From the NCBI GenBank assembly GCA_034766995.1, contig CM068325.1, positions 7,272,316 to 7,336,315 of the forward strand: DNA of 64,000 bases. The letters run 5' to 3'. This document shows positions 54,530 to 64,000 of the stretch, in pieces. The first letter of the stretch is position 1. Every line of letters begins with the position of its first letter. The stretch is from Acanthacorydalis orientalis (Eukaryota > Arthropoda > Insecta > Megaloptera > Corydalidae). The notes beneath the pieces are model-generated. The model was not told the DNA's origin, did no database searches, and worked only from the letters and a program-made list of their open reading frames with translations. Position numbers and translations under genes: made by a program.

Positions 54530-56040
54530 CTGCAAAAAAAGAACAGCAATCATCCAGGTGGAAAACGTTTACTATTTGAGTGTAGTCTGGTGTCGGGAAC
54601 GTGCGTGGGCATATTTTGTATTTATATTAAAAGCAAATTCAGAATGGAACGCATGTACTGCGAGGTGATAATCATTACATAACACTTTGCGAACCGTCCG
54701 AGACCCGACATTTTCACAAATACATATTTCGCAAGCCGTGTGATGTTCATACACGCCTTGACTCCTCGACAACTCGTTTAACATGAATCGAAAATAAAGC
54801 TCATCACGTCTCGCTAAAACCATCGAACGGCTAACTTTAATGGTATTGCGCATTATATTTATTGAATTTCGAACGCCGACAAACATGATAAATTTTAATT
54901 CATTGCATTTTGTTGCATGAAAATTATAAACAGAATGTCCATCGCTGTCATTGTACTCAGATCCAAGGTATTTTAATATTTGTTAATAGAATCGGATTTT
55001 GTGGAATCTCTTGTCTAGGAAATATACCTCCGGACTGAAAATTCACGGGTCGGTTGCGAGATTTGAATACGGAATACAAGGTCATCTGAAAACATTAACA
55101 GTGCAGTCAAAAGTGTGGTAGAAGATTCGCTCGCAGCGGTTCAACTCACGCCGGAACAACACGGAGTTCACCACAAAGTATTTCGAAGTTGTATCCATAT
55201 AAGATTCAACTGGTGTAAAAAACAATGTCTAATGAGCATCGCGAGTGCGCTTTAATTAAAGCAGAACATTAATTGAACGTGGTTGAAAGTGATGATTCTG
55301 ACTCGAGAAATTTGTGGATGAGCGACATGGATTTATCAACAAACCAAATTCGCGCCTCTGTGACATTAGTGTTCGATATCAATACCAGAAATGGGCTTTG
55401 GACGCAAAATAGTTACTTGTTCGGTGTACAATAGTATTGTAAAGATCACTTTGAACCATCTTTCTTTGACGATAGCCGAGAACGCTCAGAAGGTACAGCT
55501 AGAAGAGGTTGGATTTCAAAAAACCGAAGTCATTTTTCGTACAGAAAAAGTCACAATCGACCATCGAAGACAACGTTCTCTAAATCGGATATTTTTTAAA
55601 CGCGCCGGTGTAACGACGTAATCATATTTGACGACCTGGGAATTGTTTCGACGGAGCAATTTAAAGGAGAAGATTTACGTCTACAAAGATTGGAGAGGCT
55701 TAAAAGGTATATTCGAAAAGACATTGTAAAATTGCCACTTAAAAGGTAACTAGAAACGTTGGGGAAAATTCAAAAAAGGTTTTCACATGAAAGAATAAAA
55801 GAAATCATTTTATTTTTCATTCAGTATTTTAGTTAAATTCAATACTGAAGTATAATTGAACCAGAACACTAAATAGAAACAACATATTTTTTTTCAATTT
55901 TTACCCTTTTTTTAAATACTTTCATGCAGAGCCTAAGTTAAATCACCCTTTATTCGTGAGCGCCAGAACGACCGTCGCACGGTCGAAATGATTTTTCGAA
56001 AGTAAATGTTTACAATCACATGTATTGACTATTTGGTAAG
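54530..56040. other. 5' flank of nuclease-NACHT locus
   Basis: Probably the intron and 5' UTR of the locus at left. Frames at 54572-54886 (minus) and 55391-55621 (plus) have no domain. No promoter element can be fixed. Confidence 0.4.
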
Positions 56041-56230
56041 AACTAGGCGGCTCCGCCCTCTGTTCGCTGCGCTCGCCGACCACCGGAGAAACTTCGTTCC
56101 CCGTTCGCTAATGAACGCTCCCCGCCCCCACCCTAACAAATAACAGAAATCAAGAAACTGTATACGCACGTGACTCGCGTAAAACGTAAGTCGAAAGAAT
56201 GCGCGCACGGCGGCGAGACGATTTTTTAGC
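56040..56230 (+). repeat. dispersed repeat family G, copy 2
   Basis: GC-rich edge CTAGGCGGCTCCGCCCTCTG followed by CACCCTAACAAATAACAG and CGCGTAAAACGTAAGTCG, matching the 41590 copy in the same order. Confidence 0.6.
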
Positions 56231-56447
56231 TATAGTGAGATTATGAAGTTGACTTCAATTTGTAATTCCAGTGTTAATTCGCAAAACAAGTTAATAGGCG
56301 ATATTCACGACACCTGTACAGTTAAAAAATACATCGAATAGGCTTCAACCCAATAAACGCATTACGATTTCGTAGTCAGTTTAGTGAAATTTCTCGAAAC
56401 GCCATCGTATGGATTTATCTGCTCGATGCATCTCTCTCACGCAACTA

Positions 56448-57716
56448 CGAGGGTGGTCCCAGAAGTACCCGGCGTGCCCTAGACGTGTCGGTAGTTGTTT
56501 GAAAAATATCATTGTATTAGATAGTACATAATCTATAAAGCATATGTTTCAAGTTTGAGGACGCCACATTGTTTAGTATTTGTTCGGCAGCCATCAATAG
56601 TGAACGTTTTCAGTGAATTTGTGAAAATGGAGAAAATCGGTCATCGTTACGTGACACAATACTTTTATTTGAAAGGCCTCAGCCCGACCAATATAAAAGC
56701 TGAACTGGATTCTACTCTGGGTGAGTCTGCTCCTTCGTTTACAACAGTGAAATATCGGGTAGCAGAGTTTAAACGAGGCCGTACGAGCTGCCGAGACGAG
56801 CATCGCAGCGGTCGACCGAATGAGGTGACGACTCCAGAAATGGTGAAGAAAATCCACAAAGCGGTACTGGATGATCGTCGACTGAAAGTGCGCGAGCTAG
56901 CAGACATAGTGGGCATTTCAAAAAGTGCGGTACATCGCATATTATCTGAAAATTTGGACATGAGAGAGCTGTGTGCAAGATGGGCGCCGCGTTCGCTCAC
57001 ACTCGAGCAAAAACAGTGTCGTGAAGATGTTTCAATTGAGTGCTTAGCGAAGTTTCACAGCAACAAAACAGAATTTTTGCGCCGTTTCATAACCATGGAT
57101 GAAACATGGGTCCATCACTTCACACCCGAGACAAAAGAACAATCAAAACATTGGACTGAAAAGGGAGAACCGGCTCCAAAGAAGGCGAAGACCGTTTCAG
57201 CTGCAGGCAAGGTCATGGCGTCGGTTTTTTGGGATGCGCGTGGGATAATTTTCATTGACTATCTTGAAGAAGGAAAAACTATCGACGGCGAGTATTATGC
57301 GACCTTATTGCAACGTTTGAGCGAAGAAATCAATCAAAAACGGCCGCATTTGGCTGAGAAGAGAGTGTTGTTTCATCAAGACAATGCAATGGCCAAAATG
57401 AATGAATTAAAGTTTGAATTGCTACCTCGTGCACCCTATTCGCCAGTTTTAGCCCCCTCGGATTATTTTCTGTTCCAAAACTTGAAAAAATGGCTCAGTG
57501 GTCAAAGATTTCCCAACGATGAAGAAGTGATTTCGGCAGTTAATGGGTATTTTGAGGAGCAAGACAGTTCTTATTATAAAAAGGGTATCGAACTTATTGA
57601 ACATCGCTGGGAAACGTGTATAGAGCTGAAAGGAGATTATGTTGAAAAATAAATATATTTTTTCCAAAATTTTTGTGTTTTCTTTGCTGGGTCGGGTACT
57701 TCTGGGACCACCCTCG
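56448..57716 (+). mobile_element. mariner element, copy E
   Basis: 1269 bp, TA-flanked, with intact ends CGAGGGTGGTCCCAGAAGTA. Shorter than the other copies mainly by a 24-bp internal deletion. Confidence 0.95.
56627..57652 (+). CDS. mariner transposase copy E, 8-residue catalytic deletion
   Basis: 341-codon uninterrupted frame. Between the second and third aspartates the sequence reads FHQDNAMAKMNELKF, so eight residues (PAHKSVIA in the other copies) are missing and the spacing falls from 34 to 26. The deleted DNA is bounded by a TGCA microhomology. A second change turns YSPDLAP into YSPVLAP. Almost certainly inactive although translatable. Confidence 0.9.
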   Translation: MEKIGHRYVTQYFYLKGLSPTNIKAELDSTLGESAPSFTTVKYRVAEFKRGRTSCRDEHRSGRPNEVTTPEMVKKIHKAVLDDRRLKVRELADIVGISKSAVHRILSENLDMRELCARWAPRSLTLEQKQCREDVSIECLAKFHSNKTEFLRRFITMDETWVHHFTPETKEQSKHWTEKGEPAPKKAKTVSAAGKVMASVFWDARGIIFIDYLEEGKTIDGEYYATLLQRLSEEINQKRPHLAEKRVLFHQDNAMAKMNELKFELLPRAPYSPVLAPSDYFLFQNLKKWLSGQRFPNDEEVISAVNGYFEEQDSSYYKKGIELIEHRWETCIELKGDYVEK

Positions 57717-57718
57717 TA

Positions 57719-58907
57719 TACTCTGCGATTCAGTCCGATCATAGCATTATTACACCGATTCGAATCATTTTTATTATCTTCAGCAAACATTCGTCATACC
57801 GTACGCTCTGTCGGACCGCTGATTTTATCGACTCTAACAACGATTCTGACTTTTGATGCTTTCAACAAGTTAATATACTCATCGACAAATGCAGTGCAGT
57901 CGTATCGTAGTTAAAAATATGCACGAGACAGTAATTTGATCGATATGATGCGTATACTGCGAAGATTTCGTGACCGAATTAATTTCAAGTGTATAAGAAA
58001 TTAGATTTATCTAAGAAACGCTCCGACAGGTATCATTTCCAAGTTTATAACAAACCAATAATCATACAAAATGGGGTAAATGGAAGTTACTTCACATTAT
58101 GTCACTATATTCGGAAGGAAACAAAACAATTGTTTAGACTGTTGCGTTAATTTTTATCTTTGAATAGTCTGTTTTGTAAAGTGTACATCGGTTCTTGCTG
58201 TCAAATGATTGAAATAGTGAAAATGGTCGATTGTACCCCATATCTTATGTTGTCCAGTCTAAGCGAATGACGCGTTCTCCGATCAGTATTGGATGAAAAT
58301 CTGATGTTGGACGACGAAGGAGCAGTCTCGAGAGCAATTGATATTAATGCACTGGGTGAATAACGTTGTCGATCTCGATCCGTGTTCACAGTCAAACAGA
58401 CTACACGACACACGCACGAATGCCCATCACTGTTAATTGTACCATTCAGTAAGACAAGAAAGAGTTTGAAATATCATTGTCGCTACGTGGAAACAGTGGT
58501 TGCGAAAGGGTTAACCAGAACAAAACCTCTCCTCGAATTGCAATTGACAAATTTCGATGTAAACCCATGTAAATGATGATCGTTAGTGTAAAAAATGCAC
58601 ATATTTGACAATTAACGGGGAGAATTGAAAATATTATAAGAAATAGAATGCTGTGGAGCGATTACTTTCAATAACGTTATTATGAAGCACTGTACGACAA
58701 TTGATGATGTGAACAATTAACGATATTGACTTGAAAGCGAACGATTTGTACGGAAATATTTGTGAAATATCGCGACGGGAGCGCGAATTACTCGATCAGG
58801 AACGGTGCATCTAACGAGTGTTATTTAAACAATGTATCATCCTTTTTCCAGATCATTCCTGAACCATTGTAACAGTGCGATAGTGAATCTGATTCGAGAG
58901 GAAAATA
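57719..58907. other. unassigned spacer
   Basis: Short frames only. No domain, repeat or TIR recognised. Confidence 0.45.
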
Positions 58908-58970
58908 ATGGCTGAGAAAAATAAAATTTTAGATGCTGTCGTACGTCTGGACATCGGGGATAACATTGCG
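58908..58970 (+). CDS. possible first coding exon of an unknown gene
   Basis: ATG after GAGAGGAAAATA opens MAEKNKILDAVVRLDIGDNI and one more Ala codon, then meets GTGAGC, a good donor. A TTTTTCCAG acceptor-like site lies ~60 bases upstream. A foldback element is inserted 20 bases downstream, so any following exon is displaced. No homology recognised. Confidence 0.2.
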
Positions 58971-58989
58971 GTGAGCGAAAATAGACTGA

Positions 58990-59924
58990 CAAGGGATGGA
59001 TACGACCTTGGAAATTGATTTTGGGACCAAACTTCGTGTAGTGGTAGGGTAGTCCGAAGGTGCTAATATAGTAACGTATTAGCTCGCACTATCGAGCCAT
59101 TTTCGAGAAAAGGTCTCCAAAGTTTCCGCATCTTGTAATAAAAATTATTTCTCTAGTATAGAGCTAGCTTGATAGCTCTACGGTAACGCACAGCCTTAAA
59201 TTGTTTGGTGTATCAGGTTCGAGTCTCGCTCGATATATGCGGTATTTTTTTCTTCACCTGAATAATTATTGGATGCCTTTAATGGTTTTATTAAAAAAAA
59301 TATTTAAATAAAGATGAAATAAGATTTTCTTGAAATTTTCTTTCAAAAAACGCGCTCTTTTAAATTCTTACAATTTTATTTCAGAAAATGTTTTTTTTTT
59401 TTAATTTTTTTAAATTTTTTGCATTATTTTACAAACGAAAACATTTTTATATACGAATTTGTTTGCAAAATAATGGTGAAAATTAAAAAAATTCGAGAAA
59501 AAACCGTTTTATGAAATTAAATTGTAAGAATTTAAAAAAGAGCGTTTTTTGAAAGAAAATTGCAAGTAAATGTTATTTCATTTATAGAAAAAAATATTTA
59601 AATAGTTAAACATTTTTTTTAATAAAATGCATTAAAAAATTATTCAGGCGAAGAAAAAAAAACTGCATGAATCGAGCGAGACTCGAAACCTGACACGGCA
59701 AACACAGAAGCCGGCTCGCTACTGCCTAGCTATCGAACTAGTTGACGACGATGAAAAATTTTTCTCTCATAAGCCTGATGCGGAAATTTGAAGTCTTTTT
59801 TTTTTCTCGAAAATGGCTCGGTAATGCGAGCTAGTACGTTACTATATTAACACCTTCGGGGTATACCCTACCACTACACAAAGTTTGGTCCCAAAGTCAA
59901 TTTCCGAGGTCGTCTCCTCCCCTT
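58990..59924. mobile_element. foldback element, short loop
   Basis: 935 bp, nearly all inverted arms, starting CAAGGGATGGATACGACC and ending GTCGTCTCCTCCCCTTG. The left arm holds the clearest tRNA-like pair: A-box-like TAGCTCTACGGTAACGC at about 59173 and B-box-like GGTTCGAGTCTCG at about 59216. The loop is reduced to about 60 bp. Confidence 0.8.
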
Positions 59925-60564
59925 GATAGAAAGAAGAACACTCGTATGTAACGAATTGAGTGGAATTTCGAATGTGGTGACATCTTTCGAATCGTTTTAT
60001 AGCAAAGGTACATTTACATTTCGTATTCTCACAATCTAAACAATTTCACGCACTATTCGTGTCCTGCACATTTTGACAACTAATCACGTGCTGAATAAAA
60101 TGTGAATTCGCTTTCAATTCGAGTCCATTTGAACAATTTTGACCGGAAGAAACTTTTGTGATGTGAAGAAAGAATTGGTTTGCGCACGTGAATTTACTGA
60201 AAGTGTCAAAAATATATCCTGAGCTGATTCTTCTAGAACTCGGGCTCTTAAGTTACTTTTATCTAAATTATTATGGTTTCGAATTTTCCACTTTGAACGC
60301 TACCGTAAATGATTTATGGAATTAAGACTAGAGCATTAGTATAGAGTTTTGGGAGTTCCTGATATGTTTTTCAGTACGTTTTAATAGGATCTCGTTTACT
60401 ATTTCAGCTATTATTTTGAATGTTAGTGTTGTTGAAGTAAGGTTGAAGCATTATGTTGAAATTACACTCATAATCCAGCTTTTAATCACATTGAATAGCG
60501 ATTTTGTATATATAATAAATTGAATGTGAAGATTATTCATCTCTGTCCTATGCATTTTTATATT
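59925..60564. other. unassigned spacer
   Basis: AT-rich. No gene seen. Confidence 0.5.
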
Positions 60565-61330
60565 ACGAGGGTGAGAAAGAGAAAGAGCTTAATTATTGTC
60601 TTTAGTTCGTGTATTGCAGGAGGTGTCATTCGATTTTAATATCGTTCAACGTCGCCTCCAGTGCGTTGTTTCAGTGCAAGTCTTACAGCGTTAAGCGAGT
60701 AGTCTGGATTCCCATATAAAAAAATCATTCGCTCGAGTGCTCGGTAACTCAAACGCCACTTATCGGGTAAATTGGGACGCTATGAAGTCGATGGTAATGA
60801 CCACGTAGTGGCTGGAGATGAAAGATGGGTTCGCTACTACCAGTCAGAATTCAAAGGAGCGAACGAAGAATGGAGCCATTCGTCCTCGCTAACAATAAAG
60901 TTGTTCGACATGTAACCGTCTACATGGAAAGTGACGCTGACTCTCTTCTCGGGCGAACAGGGCAAACTTTTGGATCACTACATGTCTGGAGTGAACACCG
61001 TCGCCAGTGTCACATATTCAGTTCTTCCCAGGAAGCATCTCCGACCAGAAATAAAGGCCAAACGATGTGCGCTTTTGAGTACTGGCGTTCTGCTTTAACA
61101 CGACAACGGTCTGCCTCATACTGCACGTGCAACGGTGTCGGCCATCGAAGAATTACACTCCGATTATCTTCTTCATACAATGTACTCGCCGTATCTAATG
61201 ATTATCGAATCTTTAAACCTCACAAAGAGACAATGGGTGGGCAATCTTTCGATTTGGATGAAAAAGTGCAAGAGTTAACGTATGAGTGAACAAATGAATG
61301 TTTTTCTAGAGGAATTCAGGCACTGGTTAA
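60565..61330 (+). pseudogene. degenerate mariner-like transposase
   Basis: Pieces of a mariner catalytic domain of a different lineage from copies A-E: VVAGDERWVRYYQSEFKG (first Asp), ANEEWSHSSS, VLL-stop-HDNGLPHTARATVSAIEEL (second Asp) and LHTMYSPYLMI where YSPDLAP is expected. The helix-turn-helix half is not recognisable. Several stops. The 154-codon frame 60825-61289 lies in a different frame from these motifs and is not the product. Confidence 0.55.
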
Positions 61331-61924
61331 ACTAGAATTTCATTGAACACAACTGAGATTTAGTTGAGAAACATTAGAATTTTTTGATACTTCTTTGTAG
61401 TGCACGATGAAAAGAAGAATCATCGAGGCTTCCATTTGAGCTAAGCTCGTTTATTGCACTTCTACGCGAGTCATGTGCTTTTGTATTTTTCTTCTTCAAT
61501 TATTATTTAATTTAATTTTTCATTTTTTTTTTGATAGAAGTATTAAAAAGGTTGATTTCTGATTTATCCAAATGCTCTGTACAGAATCTGTTCTGATTTC
61601 CTTACGAGGTTCCCCTCTTACAACGTTATTATTGCGTTATGAGGATGAATATTTTTTCAAATTGAAAATACAAACAAAATGAATTTTTCACTAATTTTAA
61701 GAATAAATACGTGTGCATGACAATTATGATAATTCCACATTCATTTAATTTATTACATAATATACAATAAATGCTATTATATGTCGGTTTCGTTCATCAA
61801 TGTCTTAAAGTTTGACGACAATACGAACATAAAGTCAACAAATATTGTCGAAAGCGACTAAATATAATAATAGATACGAAATGCGGAAACAATACACCAG
61901 ATAAATCTCCCTATAACTAAAAAA
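61331..61924. other. AT-rich spacer
   Basis: No gene seen. Confidence 0.5.
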
Positions 61925-62120
61925 ATGGCCCCGTCGATATGCGTGCGTTTTATTCGTTCTCTGATTGGTTGATATCGGTCACACGATCAGTGTTCTTCTT
62001 GGTGATAATTTCTGTTATTTGTTATGGGGAAGCTAGCGTAACGAGCGGGGGATGAAGCCTCCTGTCCGGTGTGGGTTCTCGAGCTTAGCGAGAAGCGGGC
62101 GGAACCCGCTAGTGACTTAT
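61925..62120 (-). repeat. dispersed repeat family G, inverted copy 3
   Basis: Reverse complement carries CTAGCGGGTTCCGCCCGCTT, CCATAACAAATAACAG and GATATCAACCAATCAGAGAA, joining motifs seen separately in the 56040 and 41590 copies. Confidence 0.6.
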
Positions 62121-63065
62121 TAAAACTTGAATACTTTTATTCCAATTAATAATGAAAATAATTTAAACGTTAATAATAAAAACGGTTAATTTGCAAACGT
62201 GTAAGGATGTCTAGGCATATTAGCATGTGGTGACGGCTGTACAAATTTTCCCATCGATCACGCATTCGAATATCACTAAGTTTATATTTGATTACACGAC
62301 GATCGCACTATGTATTGCCAATTCAACTTTTGAACGGGATGTAAAGCGAGCATCGCCGTCAAATGAGAATGGATGACATCTACATTGTATGATAACGTAG
62401 TGACCCTCAAGCCGCATTCGCACAGGAAGATGAAATTATTTAGATGTCAAACTTACAACTGAATAAGCAAAAGAACAGACAGCCACTGGAATATATATTT
62501 CCGAGGAATTATGTAGTTGTGTAATAGTAATTCCATGCATTTTCTCCTGGAAACGACCTGCATTATCGCTAACTGACTGGAGCTCCAGTTCAGTTTCGTG
62601 AAATGCGTCGCTCCACATCGAATGCTGTCGTCGAAGAAGTGTGTATTCACAGAGGTAGAATAACGATAAACAAAGACAGAAAGCATCCGTTGGCGTGTAA
62701 TTCTGTGACGCATTCGCAACGAGCCCACAGAAGAAACGAGAGCTGGACAGTAGAAGCGATTTACTTGTGCGGCGAATCGGCGCACGACGTTACTACAAGG
62801 GTAATTTAAAAACATTGCGATCTGGACTAGAGACGTCTGTGTAATTTATAAACTCATGGCTACGTTCTTTCCCACACCTCTATTATGAATATCTGTGAAA
62901 TATCAAGTCGATTCGTTAAACAGTTTTTTGTAAACAACTGTTTAAATAAAGCTATCACAATTTATATTTTAGATTGAATTAAATTGGCAGCGATGAAGTT
63001 TTTTGTTAGAAAAGGATTGACATTAACGGTCATTATTATCGAGATGATGTATATATATATATAAC
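62121..63065. other. unassigned spacer
   Basis: Overlapping frames at 62436-62815 on both strands, none with a recognisable domain. A short TA tract at 63050-63062 precedes the last element. Confidence 0.4.
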
Positions 63066-64000
63066 AGGAGTTTTTATTGAAAGCCGATGTTCGCTTGTAG
63101 ACGGCTTTAGGTGCGTATGCTGTGGGGAAGGACAGATCCCTCTTATGTCGTTTTCGAGTGTGAATATTTCCCACTAAATTTCAGTCACCAGACGCCATCT
63201 TTTGTTTACACAAGCGCTTTTCTATATCTGAATTAAAATGGAACGCGACAAGTTATTTTTCCAATGTGTACTTCTACACTTCTTTAATTTGAAAAAAGTG
63301 CAGCTGAGCCTCATCGATTGCTTACGAAAACTTATGGAGAATCTGCTCCATCGGAAACAGTATGCAGAGATTGGCTACGACGATCCAAAAGTGGTGATTG
63401 TGACCTTCACGACAAACAGCGGACAGGACAGTCGAAATAGTTCGAAGATGAACAACCGTACGATCTATTGGAACGAAACTCTGCCCGAACACTCAAAGAA
63501 TCGGCTCGACAGATACAAGTCGATAAATCAACAATTTAACGACGTTCACAAGCCGTGGGAAAGATCCGGCTAGGCGGGAGATGGCCGTCACATCAATTGA
63601 CTGAAAATGCCATTGGTAATCGTTTAAACATCTCGATTTCTTCGATCTCGAGGCGTAAAAGAAGAGTTTCTTGTGGCGTATCGTGACCGGCGATCAAAAA
63701 TGGATCTATTTCGACAAGCCGAAACGCAAGAAATCACCGGTTGATCCTGACCAAACATAAACGTCGCCACGAAAGCGAAACAACTACGGTCACAAAGTAA
63801 TTCTCTCTATTTGGTGGCGTATGGAGGTTGTCGTGTATTATGAGCTGTTGAAACCGGAGAGAACAATCATCGCTGAACGTTATCGACAGCAATTGGAGCG
63901 TTTGAATGATAATTTGATGCAAAAACAACGATCAATTGCGTCGTATCGTCGAAAAGTGATTCTTATCCATGTGAATGCTCGGCCTCTCGATGCTAAATCC
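63066..64000 (+). pseudogene. mariner-like transposase (different lineage), cut by window end
   Basis: Begins after a TA tract. ATG 63238 opens MERDKLFFQCVLLHFFNLKK, an N-terminal helix-turn-helix start like that of SETMAR/mori-type mariners. After frameshifts come FLWRIVTGDQKWIYFDKP (first Asp), HKVILSIWWRMEVVVYYELL, ERYRQQLERLN and KVILIHVNARPL, where HDNARPH is expected, so the second Asp is altered to Val. The third Asp would lie beyond 64000. Inactive copy. Confidence 0.7.

Noticed and set aside
54572..54886. 104-codon minus-strand frame upstream of the nuclease-like gene
   Set aside because: No domain, and it lies where an intron or 5' UTR is expected; chance frame more likely.
60825..61289. 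154-codon plus-strand frame
   Set aside because: It overlaps a mariner remnant whose recognisable motifs lie in another frame.
1..64000. CRISPR arrays, operons or prokaryotic contamination
   Set aside because: Tandem repeats lack spacers, genes show intron signals and no Shine-Dalgarno sites; the resemblance to bacterial defence genes is at domain level only.

Overview
This is eukaryotic, almost certainly insect, DNA. It has AT-rich intergenic sequence with long (TA)n runs, spliceosomal intron signals, several mariner and Tc1 transposon lineages, a Gypsy-type LTR element, a jockey/I-type LINE tail, a Helitron helicase remnant and satellite arrays. There are no prokaryotic operons and no rRNA or convincing tRNA genes. 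The density of mariner copies together with large ankyrin genes fits a hymenopteran (ant or wasp) TE island. That assignment is inference; I cannot name a species.

Layout. 1-3895: a 122-bp minisatellite in which a minus-strand gene with Rap1-type Myb modules is embedded; a second, partial copy of the module lies at 259-640. 4100-7600: LINE RNase H tail, then a ~167-bp satellite with a two-monomer higher-order unit. 7600-17280: TA-rich repeats, two deleted irritans-type mariners, a degenerate Gypsy-like element lacking integrase, mariner copy A and a solo LTR. 17.3-20.9 kb: minisatellite blocks and retroelement debris. 21264-23297: ankyrin-only gene with mariner B just upstream. 24.7-48.0 kb: transposon graveyard (foldback elements with tRNA-like boxes, Tc1 remnants, mariners C and D, an unclassified TIR transposon in two copies, Helitron helicase). 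48673-54519: two minus-strand ORFs, a NACHT-ankyrin STAND protein and, directly upstream, a protein with a PD-(D/E)xK nuclease-like N-terminus. 55-64 kb: mariner E, another foldback element and two further degenerate mariners; the last runs off the window.

Most interesting part. The nuclease-like ORF and the NACHT-ankyrin ORF lie in the same reading frame, separated by 132 bases holding two TAA codons in otherwise protein-like sequence. This suggests one composite gene (nuclease effector, STAND NTPase switch, ankyrin sensor), either spliced across the stops or broken by them. That domain order resembles bacterial STAND/NACHT and Cap4-type defence proteins. The ankyrin part is a near-identical 210-bp (70-residue) dimer array, and a diverged ankyrin-only paralogue with the same period lies about 25 kb away. 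Apart from these genes and the Myb gene, nearly everything is mobile or repetitive DNA. Of the mariners, only copy B keeps a full frame with all three catalytic aspartates.
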